Shown: piece after piece, positions 1-7,448 of the stretch
Position numbering within the stretch: the first letter of the stretch is position 1
Layout: each line of letters opens with the position of its first letter
Assembly (NCBI GenBank): GCA_051003795.1
Contig: JBPCKZ010000225.1
Span: 1 to 37,135 of the forward strand
From: JALYXS01 sp051003795
Lineage (GTDB): Bacteria > Acidobacteriota > Terriglobia > Bryobacterales > Bryobacteraceae
Reading direction: 5' to 3'
Length of the DNA: 37,135 bases
The notes under the pieces: generated by a model
The model's database searches: none
The model's input: the letters and a program-made list of their open reading frames with translations, nothing else
What the model was told of the DNA's origin: nothing
Position numbers and translations under genes: made by a program

Positions 1-38
1 TTGCGGCGGGATTCCAGTGATTCGAGTGAACGCTCCAT
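1..38 (-). CDS. Start of an unidentified gene running off the left edge
   Basis: Only twelve codons are visible (MERSLESLESRR), too few to name a family. The start is supported by an ATG at 38-36, a GGAGG Shine-Dalgarno site at 47-43 with a 4-base spacer, a consensus TATAAT box at 78-73 and a separate terminator upstream of it. The short charged helical beginning fits many DNA-binding or coiled-coil proteins, so no function is proposed. The inverted repeat in its promoter suggests that it is repressor-controlled, possibly by its own product. Confidence 0.4.
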   Translation of the reverse strand, partial: MERSLESLESRR

Positions 39-48
39 AAGACCTCCG

Positions 49-78
49 ATCTGAATGATCTACAACATTCAGATTATA
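49..78 (-). promoter_or_regulatory. Promoter with overlapping inverted-repeat operator candidate
   Basis: Reading the minus strand, a perfect TATAAT lies at 78-73. A perfect 8-bp inverted repeat (ATCTGAAT, 10-base spacer, ATTCAGAT) at 74-67 and 56-49 begins inside it and covers the expected transcription start. The Shine-Dalgarno site and ATG of the edge gene follow immediately. The -35 region is weak. An inverted repeat covering the -10 and start site is the classical layout of a repressor operator, but a leader hairpin is the other possibility. Confidence 0.45.
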
Positions 79-82
79 AGCC

Positions 83-108
83 AAAAAAAGGGGCGGTAAC
101 TTCCGCCT
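83..108 (-). terminator. Rho-independent terminator, minus strand
   Basis: On the minus strand a GGCGG stem, AAGTTA loop and CCGCC stem (107-92) are followed within two bases by seven T residues (89-83). It sits just downstream of the S41-protease remnant and upstream of the promoter of the edge gene, so it most likely terminated the now-decayed protease transcript. Confidence 0.6.
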
Positions 109-110
109 AC

Positions 111-357
111 AAATTTGACGCACACCCGTCTTCAAAGCTGAAGTTGACACAATGCCGCTTCGAGCCCAACGTCTTGAGCGCTCCATGGTTCGACTCTGCC
201 AATGTACTTCCATGTCGGGTTCAACAGCCGTGCCCTCAAAAGTTTTCCCCTGCCAGGTGAAGTAATTCGCCTTCGGAATAACCAGCACGTAGCCGAGTTC
301 TTCGCGGGCTTCGCCCTGTGAGCGCCATTTCCTTTCACGCTCGCGATTACTCGTGGT
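111..357 (-). pseudogene. Decayed C-terminal end of an S41 (tail-specific/CtpA-like) peptidase
   Basis: The minus-strand frame from 357 (just after an in-frame TAA at 360-358) has no proper start but reads GYVLVIPKANYFTWQGK at 294-244, followed by TFEGTAVEPDMEVHW down to 199. This resembles the C-terminal part of S41 peptidases, where a tyrosine/threonine stretch is followed by G-x-x-x-(E/Q)-G-x-(G/A)-V-x-P-D. The catalytic domain and start are missing, and the frame stays open without a stop past the terminator at 83-108, as expected for a frameshifted relic. The N-terminal portion appears to have been replaced by the region now carrying the amidohydrolase. The family assignment rests on this short motif only. 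Confidence 0.45.
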
Positions 358-446
358 TTACACTATGCTGTATTGGAATACCCATAATGGAAATCCAGGC
401 CAAATTATCTGCGCTTCGGAGCGCGGATACTAAACGAAGCGTGGAG

Positions 447-2495
447 ATGCATCGAACGCTGGTCTTTGTCGGGCTCACCGTGACAATCGCATTAGCCGCG
501 CTGGCGCAGACCCCTGTGGCGGATCTTGCGAAACCGCCGGCGAATGCGCAGCATTTCGTGATTCAGTCGACGGGCGGGAAGCACGGCGACTCGTGGACGT
601 GGATCGCCGCGAACGGCAACCGACTAGGCCGCGAAAGCATGAATCTCCGTGGTCAAGTGTTCGAGCTCGATTCGGACGGCAAAGCCGGAGCCGACGGAAT
701 GCCCTCGATGGTCGCAATCCGCGGCGTCACTCCATCAGGCAACGCAGCGGAAACGTTCGCAATCAGCGCTGGCGCGGCGCGCTGGAAGAGCCCGATCGAT
801 GCTGGAACCGCGAACTATTCGGCTCCCGCGTTCTACGTGCCCCAGGGCGGTCCGATTGCTGTGACGGCTTGGTTTGTCGAGATGTTGTTGGCAAAACCTG
901 ACAAGACGCTAGACTTGCTGCCGGGGGGCAGAGCGCACGCGGAGAAACTGACCGATCTGGTAGTTGGCGCCGGCCCGACAGAGCGGACCATTACGCTGTG
1001 GTCCGTCACCGGCATCAGCACCTCGCCAATACCGGTCTGGGCCGACGCAAACCACAAGTTCTTCGGTGTTGCCATGGGCATTGCTTGGCTGCCCGGTGCG
1101 TACGTCGGCGAGCAGTCCAAAATCGAGGACACGCAGGCCAAGGCACTAGCGGCGCAGGCTCCTGGGCTGATGAAGAAGCTGGTCACGGCGCCTGACGGAC
1201 CGGTGGCCTTCAGGGGTGTCCGGCTCTTTGACGCTGACGCGACGCGATTCCTCGCCGACCAGACCGTGATTGTCAGTCGCGGCGTGATTGCCGCGGTCGG
1301 CGCCCGGGAATCGGTCACAATCCCCGCCAGCGCACGCGTGATCGAGGGGCGGGGCAGGACTTTAATTCCCGGCCTGTGGGACTGCCACATGCACGTAAAC
1401 GATGACTTCACCGGGCTACAGGAGTTGTCGATGGGTGTGACTTCGGTCCGCGATCCGGGTAACGACGACGAACGCACGATGGATCGCCGGCGCCGTGCGG
1501 CCGCGGGCGCGCTACTGTTCCCGCATGTTTATCCGTCCTCCCTCATTGATGGGAAAGGGCCGTACACCGCACAGGTCGCAAATGTCGCGATGAGCGAGGC
1601 TGAAGCCATCAAGCTCGTAGACAAAGCGAAGACCAACGGCTTCACAGGGGTTAAGTTTTATGGCACTTTCGACTCCGCGTGGCTACCTGCAAGTATCTCG
1701 GAGGCCCACAAACTCGGACTTCATGTCCACGGCCATATCCCAGCCGGCATTCGGCCGATGGACGCAATCAACGACGGGTACGACGAGATTACGCACATTA
1801 ACTGGATCATGATGCAGGCAATGCCGGACGACGTGATCAATGCCTCGAACGGCATGATGCGTTTCGAGGGGCCTGGGCGCTACGCCAAGGATGTCGACCT
1901 TGATGGGCCGGCAATCAGGACAATCGTGGGTGCGCTGGCGAGCAAACATATTTACAACGATCCGACGATGGTCGCTTTTGAAAGCCTGTACGTGCCGGAG
2001 AATGGTGATCTTTCGCCCTCGTACGCGCCGTTTGTCGGGACGATGCCGCCGACCACCGAACGGACGTTCAGAACCGGGGGGTTCGCCGTCCCGAAGGACC
2101 TGACGCGTGCGGACTATCGTGCGAGCTGGGCGAAAATGGTCGCGCTGCTCGGGCGGATGCACCATGCGGGCGTACCGATTGTAGCTGGCACGGACGGCTC
2201 CGGCATCGAGCTCGTGCACGAGCTTGAAATCTACGTGCAGGCAGGCTTCAGCACAGCCGAGGCGCTCGCGGCGGCGACGATCGTGCCGTCGCGGTTGGTC
2301 GGCCAGGAGGCGAACACCGGGTCGGTGAAAGTGGGTAAGGCCGCCGACCTCGCGCTGATCGAAGGTGATCCGTCAACGCGCATCGGCGACCTGCGACAGA
2401 CGCGCTTGATTATGCTGAACGGCAAACTGCTCGATGCTGATGCGTTGCGTAGCGCGGCAGGCTTTTCGGGCCGCCCTAGGCCCACGACCGAATAA
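447..2495 (+). CDS. Secreted amidohydrolase (imidazolonepropionase/prolidase-like metal-dependent hydrolase)
   Basis: This is a 682-residue amidohydrolase-superfamily enzyme, expected to hydrolyse an amide or cyclic amide outside the cytoplasm. I chose the ATG at 447 because it begins a clean signal peptide (MHRTLVFVGLTVTIALAALAQT); ATG 387 or 318 would bury it behind about 20-43 extra residues. About 270 residues of unassigned N-terminal domain precede the TIM-barrel part. Metal-site elements visible are HMH in GLWDCHMH (about residues 313-317), a lysine in GVKFYG, HVHGH near 426, THINW near 449 and the final aspartate in AGTDGSG near 581. The C-terminal strand pair (GSVKVGKAADLALIEGDP) is typical of the family. 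The gene stands alone and converges on the CorA gene. The substrate cannot be deduced. Confidence 0.85.
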   Translation: MHRTLVFVGLTVTIALAALAQTPVADLAKPPANAQHFVIQSTGGKHGDSWTWIAANGNRLGRESMNLRGQVFELDSDGKAGADGMPSMVAIRGVTPSGNAAETFAISAGAARWKSPIDAGTANYSAPAFYVPQGGPIAVTAWFVEMLLAKPDKTLDLLPGGRAHAEKLTDLVVGAGPTERTITLWSVTGISTSPIPVWADANHKFFGVAMGIAWLPGAYVGEQSKIEDTQAKALAAQAPGLMKKLVTAPDGPVAFRGVRLFDADATRFLADQTVIVSRGVIAAVGARESVTIPASARVIEGRGRTLIPGLWDCHMHVNDDFTGLQELSMGVTSVRDPGNDDERTMDRRRRAAAGALLFPHVYPSSLIDGKGPYTAQVANVAMSEAEAIKLVDKAKTNGFTGVKFYGTFDSAWLPASISEAHKLGLHVHGHIPAGIRPMDAINDGYDEITHINWIMMQAMPDDVINASNGMMRFEGPGRYAKDVDLDGPAIRTIVGALASKHIYNDPTMVAFESLYVPENGDLSPSYAPFVGTMPPTTERTFRTGGFAVPKDLTRADYRASWAKMVALLGRMHHAGVPIVAGTDGSGIELVHELEIYVQAGFSTAEALAAATIVPSRLVGQEANTGSVKVGKAADLALIEGDPSTRIGDLRQTRLIMLNGKLLDADALRSAAGFSGRPRPTTE

Positions 2496-2656
2496 AATCG
2501 GTGCCGTAAATGTGGCGCCAACTGTCGGTGCTACAAGTCCAACGGACCTCACTTGGCCGTATAGGCCGCCATGTCGTGCATGTGTTCTGCCCGGGTTGGT
2601 CTCGACTTGCGCAATCCAGAATTTGCGGGTCTAGTGCCAATCGTCCGAGATCCAGT

Positions 2657-2678
2657 GCTTCGCTCAGCGAAACGAAGC
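2657..2678. other. Hairpin between convergent genes
   Basis: GCTTCG at 2657-2662 pairs with CGAAGC at 2673-2678. An alternative nested stem, TTCGC/GCGAA (2659-2663 with 2667-2671), can also form. There is no T-tract, so it is at best a weak bidirectional transcription end for the amidohydrolase and CorA genes. The rest of the 211-base gap holds nothing I recognise. Confidence 0.25.
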
Positions 2679-2706
2679 CTACTTCGGGCGATCGCCGCGG
2701 AGCCGC

Positions 2707-3558
2707 TTACAGATAATCCCGCTTCTTCAAATACCAGAGAAGGCCGCTGGTCACCGCGACGATCAGGCCGATTACGATCAGGATCGCCCAGGGCGCGCTC
2801 ATCCAGCCCGGGTATTTCAGGCTCATTCCGAAAAATGAGGCGATAACGACCGCCGGCAAGCTGACGGTGCCCATAACCGTCAGGATGCGGGTTGCTTCGT
2901 TGTTGCGGCTGGCCAGGCTCGAATGGTGAATGTCCAGTAAGCCTTTCAGCCGTTCCCGCTCGCTTGCCGCGGAGCCGAGATCCCGTTCGAGATGGTCGTG
3001 GACATCTCGAATGAATGGCTGAAGCTCACTTCTTATCAAAAGTGTATGCATGCGCTGCAGCGTGAACGCGATTCGCCGGGTGTTGGCGAGCACGCGACGC
3101 AACTCCAGCAAGGTGGTAAGCAGGTCGGCAATGTGTTCAAGGAGTTTCTGGTCGGGGCGGCGAATCACCAGGTCTTCGAGCGAATCCACGCGATCTTCCA
3201 CGGCATCCAGAACCGGCAAGTAGGAATCGACAACCGCGTCCAAAATGCGGTAGAAAGCTTCATCGGCCGGCAAGTCCGCCGTGTTCGCGATGGATTGCGG
3301 GAGGAGCGGAACGGGCGCCCTGTGCACGGTGACCAGGTAATCCGATCCGAGGAACAGGTCGAGATCCGCCACGCTCAACTCGTCGTTCGACCGCAACAAA
3401 ATGAGTTTGAGCACGATGAACAGGTAGCCCTTCGCGGGTTCAATCTTGGCCTGCTGCTCATCGGATCGGCAGTCCTCGAGGTGCAAGGGATGGAAGCCGT
3501 GAGCTTGCCCGAACTCTTCGAGTGCCGTATCGCCCGGCGCGACGTCGACCCAGTTCAT
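2707..3558 (-). CDS. CorA-family divalent-cation transporter with atypical GMS motif
   Basis: The 283-residue protein has CorA/MIT architecture: an acidic cytoplasmic alpha/beta N-domain, a long helical stretch (about 110-225) and two C-terminal membrane segments (about 227-245 and 254-276) ending in the basic tail KKRDYL. CorA proteins form pentameric Mg2+/Co2+ channels with a near-invariant GMN at the end of TM1. Here the segment reads FFGMSLKYPGW, so the asparagine is serine at about residue 246. The surrounding FFGM-x-x-K-x-P-x-W block is otherwise canonical. It lies 13 bases downstream of the endonuclease III gene on the same strand. The fold is clear; whether it still transports Mg2+ is uncertain. 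Confidence 0.85.
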   Translation of the reverse strand: MNWVDVAPGDTALEEFGQAHGFHPLHLEDCRSDEQQAKIEPAKGYLFIVLKLILLRSNDELSVADLDLFLGSDYLVTVHRAPVPLLPQSIANTADLPADEAFYRILDAVVDSYLPVLDAVEDRVDSLEDLVIRRPDQKLLEHIADLLTTLLELRRVLANTRRIAFTLQRMHTLLIRSELQPFIRDVHDHLERDLGSAASERERLKGLLDIHHSSLASRNNEATRILTVMGTVSLPAVVIASFFGMSLKYPGWMSAPWAILIVIGLIVAVTSGLLWYLKKRDYL

Positions 3559-3571
3559 AGATCAACTCTAA

Positions 3572-4237
3572 TCAGACGGTCTTATCCTTTGAATAGCAGA
3601 TGGATTCGAGGGCGCATTCGGCGCAACGCGGCTTGCGGGCGATGCAAAGCGCCCGGCCATGGTGGATGAGCTGATGCGAAAACAAGATCCAGCGGCTTCG
3701 GGGAACGATCTTCATCAGGTCCCGCTCGATCTTCACGGGATCCGATTGCTTCGTGAGATCGAGACGATTCGACACTCGCTGCACATGCGTATCGACCACG
3801 ACTCCGGAAGCGATCCCATAGGCCACGCCCAACACGACGTTCGATGTTTTGCGCGCGGCGCCCGGGATGGTCAGCAACTCTTCCATCGTCTTGGGAACCT
3901 CGCCGCCGTACTCGGCCATCACCCTTTTCGCCGCCCCTGTCACCGATCTCGATTTGTTGTTGAAGAAACCGGTCGAGCGAATATCGTTAGCCAGCACTTC
4001 CGGGCGGACGGCGGCAAAATCCCGAGGCGTGGGATATTTGGCGAAAAGACCCGGTGTTACTTCGTTCACGCGCTTGTCCGTGCATTGCGCCGAAAGAATT
4101 GTCGCGACCAGAAGTTCCCACGGGCTACGATGGATCAGCGCGCAGTTCGCTTCGGGATACATCCTGTCGAGCCGCTTGAGAATTCCGGCGATGCGATCGC
4201 GCCTCTCGGCCGCGGTTTTAGGCTTTTGAAATGCCAA
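3572..4237 (-). CDS. nth: Endonuclease III (DNA glycosylase/AP lyase)
   Basis: This base-excision-repair enzyme removes oxidised pyrimidines and cleaves the abasic site. The 221-residue protein matches the family's usual 210-220. The helix-hairpin-helix reads IPGAARKTSN with catalytic lysine at K130; the catalytic aspartate is D149 in VVDTHVQR; and the 4Fe-4S loop has the classical C-x6-C-x2-C-x5-C spacing (C198, C205, C208, C214). The start is a TTG at 4237-4235, preceded by GGTGAG. A nearby ATG at 4245 is in another frame. The gene is divergent from the SRPBCC gene with only 24 bases between them, and CorA follows 13 bases downstream. Confidence 0.95.
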   Translation of the reverse strand: MAFQKPKTAAERRDRIAGILKRLDRMYPEANCALIHRSPWELLVATILSAQCTDKRVNEVTPGLFAKYPTPRDFAAVRPEVLANDIRSTGFFNNKSRSVTGAAKRVMAEYGGEVPKTMEELLTIPGAARKTSNVVLGVAYGIASGVVVDTHVQRVSNRLDLTKQSDPVKIERDLMKIVPRSRWILFSHQLIHHGRALCIARKPRCAECALESICYSKDKTV

Positions 4238-4242
4238 CTCAC

Positions 4243-4254
4243 CATCTTAAGATG
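4243..4254. promoter_or_regulatory. Perfect 12-bp palindrome between divergent genes
   Basis: CATCTTAAGATG is its own reverse complement and occupies half of the 24-base space between the nth start and the SRPBCC start. A symmetric site there could bind a dimeric regulator of both genes. It has no loop, so it is a duplex-DNA site rather than an RNA hairpin. No binding protein is known from the sequence. Confidence 0.3.
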
Positions 4255-4261
4255 ACTTAGA

Positions 4262-4753
4262 ATGGCTTACGTGTTGAGTTGCGAGATGCGGGCCGCCGTT
4301 CCTATCGTCGAAGCGTTCCGCATCTTCGAAGATCCCTCCAATCTCGCGCGCATTACGCCCAGTTGGTTGAATTTCCGAGTGACTTCCCGACAAGTCCAGA
4401 TGCGAAAAGGCGCGGAAATTACGTACCGGATCGCGTGGCTCGGACTACCGATTTCCTGGAAGACGATCATTACCGAGTACGATCCGCCTCACCGGTTTGT
4501 CGATGAGCAAGCTCGTGGTCCGTACGCGATGTGGCGGCATCGCCACGAGTTTCAGGAGGTGCCGGGCGGAACGGTCGTCTCGGATCGCGTCGATTACATT
4601 CTGCCGCTGGGGCCGCTGGGAAGGCTGGCGCACTGGATGGTTGTGAAACCGCAGCTACGCGAAATTTTTCGATTCCGGCAGCGGGCGATCGCAAAAATGC
4701 TCGGCGCGGCGGAAACTTCATTCACGGAGCCGCAAATTACTCCACTACGCTGA
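4262..4753 (+). CDS. SRPBCC (START-like/polyketide-cyclase fold) family protein
   Basis: The 163-residue protein has the SRPBCC pattern: an N-terminal beta strand (YVLSCEMRAAVPIVEAFRIF), then EDPSNLARITPSWLNF, a central PISWKTIITEYDPPHRFVDEQ strand region and a long C-terminal helix (LREIFRFRQRAIAKML). The fold forms a hydrophobic pocket for small ligands, and this subgroup, often annotated as a cyclase or ligand-binding protein, has no assigned reaction. There is no signal peptide or membrane segment. Its 3' end overlaps that of the convergent ferredoxin gene by 17 bases. Confidence 0.75.
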   Translation: MAYVLSCEMRAAVPIVEAFRIFEDPSNLARITPSWLNFRVTSRQVQMRKGAEITYRIAWLGLPISWKTIITEYDPPHRFVDEQARGPYAMWRHRHEFQEVPGGTVVSDRVDYILPLGPLGRLAHWMVVKPQLREIFRFRQRAIAKMLGAAETSFTEPQITPLR

Positions 4754-4967
4754 TCGCGCCGGTGGGGCAGGATTGCGAGGCTTCGATTATCTTCTTCCTC
4801 CGCTCCTCGCCGACGTCGAGCGTCCTCTCGTACTCTCCACTTCCGTCCGGGCCCAGCACGACGGCAATGTTATCCTCGCTCAGGCCAAAAACTTCGGGCT
4901 CCGTCGCGACGCAAGAGGCCGCGGCAATACAAACGTTGGGATCGATCTTGACTGTGATTCGAGCCAT
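4737..4967 (-). CDS. Small 3Fe-4S ferredoxin
   Basis: A 76-residue soluble electron carrier. Cysteines C13 and C19 (C-x5-C in DPNVCIAAASC) and C67 (in SQSCPTGAI) give the three-cysteine set of monocluster 3Fe-4S ferredoxins. The middle cysteine position that would make a 4Fe-4S site is alanine. Such proteins often serve cytochrome P450 or other oxygenases, but no such partner is in the window. A longer reading from 5216 adds low-complexity residues opposite the divergent gene, so I chose the ATG at 4967-4965, which has a GGAG two bases upstream and begins at the family's normal N-terminus. Confidence 0.85.
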   Translation of the reverse strand: MARITVKIDPNVCIAAASCVATEPEVFGLSEDNIAVVLGPDGSGEYERTLDVGEERRKKIIEASQSCPTGAISVVE

Positions 4968-5037
4968 CACTCCATTTTCAACAATCGCGAAGCGTTTCGG
5001 GTGAGAAAGAACGCGCCGCATTTCCACTGAGGTGTGC

Positions 5038-5630
5038 ATGAACACTGCAAAACCAGCGCGAGAGCGGAAATCCACGCCTCTGCTGAAGACATTTTTCAAG
5101 GGATTGGTTCTCAGCCTGGGCGGCGGATTGTTGTTCCGCGCCGGAGGGCGATTTGGCGGCGGCTTCGACCCGCTGGCCGAGAGATTGGAACGCGCGGAAC
5201 TCAGCCTCTTGCGCATCGAGGAATCGCATTCTCCGACGGTTGTCGAGGAGCTGCGGGAACAGGTTCAATCCGTCGACCGGCGCGGTTCGGAACGGATTAC
5301 GGCGATGAGCGAGCGCTTCGATAGCTTCGAGCGCCGCCTACCCGAGTTGATTAACACCGCGATCGCGGCCAAGAGCGACGAAGCCGAACGGCGAATCAAA
5401 GCTGAGATTCAGCAGACCCAAACGCAATCTCTCAACGCGCTGCTGAACACCGTCGATCGGCGGATCGCGCTGGTATGGGACAGGTGGAATCGTCGCTGCT
5501 GGCTCAATCCCGCGAGATCGCCGCCTTGTGCCAGCGGATGAATGAGACGGATGCCAACCTGGTGCGGATTCTTGGCATTGTCGAAGGCAAGCCTCTCGGC
5601 GGCCCGATCGAAATGGCCGCGCACGGCTAA
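5038..5630 (+). pseudogene. Membrane-anchored coiled-coil protein, frameshifted near its 3' end
   Basis: The first frame starts at ATG 5038 (GAGG five bases upstream). It encodes a basic N-terminus, a short hydrophobic segment (about residues 20-38, GLVLSLGGGLLFRAGG) and a long charged coiled-coil region. Near 5475 the sensible protein moves to the -1 frame: the first frame continues with WDRWNRRCWLNPARSPPCASG to 5541, whereas the other frame reads GQVESSLLAQSREIAALCQR and on to a TAA at 5628-5630, continuing the helical heptad style. No slippery heptamer is visible, so an indel or a sequencing error is likelier than programmed shifting. The family is not recognised. It is divergent from the ferredoxin gene. 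Confidence 0.6.
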
Positions 5631-5839
5631 TTCGCGCCGAGCATAAATAAGCGGGTGAGATAATGCTCTGAGCGGGATTATCCGCCATACCCGCCTGCCA
5701 TGGAAATCAGGCTCAAACTCAAGCTCAAGTACGCTGCACCCCGTGCCGGCAGCTCGGGCGCCACTGTCCAGCCGCCGGCAATTCTCCGCAATTTCGACGC
5801 CCGCCTAAGACTTCCCGGAGACCGCATGGCCATGTATTC

Positions 5840-7420
5840 GTGAGCGTCTGGCGACAGTTGCCCGCCATCCTTTCGTTCGCGCTGCTCGCCCTCCAAGCCG
5901 CAATCCCATGGACCGCGGCGCACTTCGTCACGCAAGACGGCCCCTCGCACCTTTACACGGCAACCGTCGCGAAAGACTTGTTGCTGCATCGCCACTCCCC
6001 CTACGCCGCGGTTTATAAAGTTCAACCGGAACTCGTGCCCAACTGGACCACGACTGTCCTGCTAGCCGTCGCCGCTTCGGTCGCCGGGCCCGGTCGCGCC
6101 GAGCAAATTCTGGCAACATTCTCGATACTCGCGGGATTCTTCTCAATCGCGTACGCCTGCCGCGCGCTCGATTCCACCGCGCCTCCCTGGTCGCCCGTAA
6201 TCAACTTCCTGCTGCACACGTGGTTTTTCTGGATCGGTTTCTACAATTTCTATCTGGGCATGGTGCTGTGCCCCTTGGTTCTGGGATTTTACATTCGGAA
6301 CGTCCGCAGCCTCACCATCCGTCGCGCTTCGATTCTTTCGGCGGGGCTGGTGCTGCTCTTCTTCACGCATCTGATACCCGCGGCGCTGACGATCGTCGCG
6401 CTAATATTTGTCGCGTTGTGGATTCATTTGCAAACGCCGCGCCAGGCGGCTAAACCCATCGGCCTCTTCGCCGCCTCGCTCATCCCCGTCTTAGCGCTGT
6501 TCGCGTTGTATCTGGATGCTTCCGTCGCGGATATCCCGTTCAAGCCGGACTTCGCCTCCGCGTGGAGAAGCTTTCCGATGCACGTTTTCGCCACGCCGGC
6601 CGGTCAGGTTGTCCGTCAGGAGTTGTTGTATCCCGCGGTGCTGTTCTACATCGTGATGGCCGCCGTGGTGATGCGCCGCCGCGAATGGTTAACCGCCCGG
6701 GCCGGCGTCTTGGGTACGTCCATCGTCGCGTTCGCGCTTTATTTCCTGGTTCCGAACGTGGCTCTGGGCGGCGATGAAGCCAAGATCCGATTCGCTTGGG
6801 GCATCTTTATTTTCGGATGCCCGCTCGCAACCTCGGTCCATCGCGCGCGCATTGCGCGGCTGCCTTTGAGTCTTTTTCTCGCTCCTTTGTTGTTCGTGAG
6901 CCTGATCCTCTGCATGCGCGTCAACGCGCGTCTCAGCCGGGTGGCGGATATGTACGCGTCCGCAATGGATCGCATCCCGCGCGGTGCCACATTCGTCCGC
7001 CTGCGATATCCGACACCCACTCTCAGGTCCAAATTTGGCTTCGACGAAGCGCCGCTCGATCCGCTCTATCATATGGAAGCCTCCCCGGCCGCGAGCCGGC
7101 ATCTGATCGATCTCAGCGATTATCAAGCCGCCTCGGGTGTCTTCCCGGTAGTCTTTCGCGGCTCGATTGCCAAAGCCAACCAGGGGATACTCTGGTCTCT
7201 CGAGGCTCCCGGCAACACCGGCGCGGCCTCCTTGGGCGCTCTTCGGAACAACTTGCCGGTGGACATCGATTACGTGGTGATCGTTGGCGAGGAAAATACG
7301 CCGGACGCCAAAGCCACGGATCTGGCAAAGACAATTGCGGAGATCGGAAGCGACATGCATCTGATTTCCGGCGGCGCCCCGAGAGACTTCCTACGGGTAT
7401 ACGGACGAATATCGAAATAG
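5840..7420 (+). CDS. Polytopic membrane protein of unknown function
   Basis: The 526-residue protein opens with a membrane segment (LPAILSFALLALQAAIPW) followed by an extracytoplasmic loop (HFVTQDGPSHLYTA), and then has about nine or ten further hydrophobic segments to around residue 350. A soluble C-terminal domain of about 170 residues follows. The arrangement, with an early loop carrying an acidic residue then many helices and a terminal soluble domain, resembles GT-C glycosyltransferase-like membrane proteins, but no decisive motif is present. The start is the GTG at 5840; no clear Shine-Dalgarno site is seen. The 209 bases before it hold no convincing gene. It converges on the M13 peptidase gene. 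Confidence 0.7.
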   Translation: MSVWRQLPAILSFALLALQAAIPWTAAHFVTQDGPSHLYTATVAKDLLLHRHSPYAAVYKVQPELVPNWTTTVLLAVAASVAGPGRAEQILATFSILAGFFSIAYACRALDSTAPPWSPVINFLLHTWFFWIGFYNFYLGMVLCPLVLGFYIRNVRSLTIRRASILSAGLVLLFFTHLIPAALTIVALIFVALWIHLQTPRQAAKPIGLFAASLIPVLALFALYLDASVADIPFKPDFASAWRSFPMHVFATPAGQVVRQELLYPAVLFYIVMAAVVMRRREWLTARAGVLGTSIVAFALYFLVPNVALGGDEAKIRFAWGIFIFGCPLATSVHRARIARLPLSLFLAPLLFVSLILCMRVNARLSRVADMYASAMDRIPRGATFVRLRYPTPTLRSKFGFDEAPLDPLYHMEASPAASRHLIDLSDYQAASGVFPVVFRGSIAKANQGILWSLEAPGNTGAASLGALRNNLPVDIDYVVIVGEENTPDAKATDLAKTIAEIGSDMHLISGGAPRDFLRVYGRISK

Positions 7421-7448
7421 AGGCGGGCTGGAATCCTCGCCGCGTACG

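Noticed and set aside
5461..5480. Programmed -1 ribosomal frameshift in the coiled-coil gene
   Set aside because: No X-XXY-YYZ slippery heptamer or stimulatory structure is visible at the junction.
5700..5843. A 47-codon frame (MEIRLKLKLKYAAPRAGS...) that overlaps the next gene's GTG by four bases
   Set aside because: No ribosome site, no family character and a low-complexity start. The GTGA overlap alone is not enough, so it is left unannotated.
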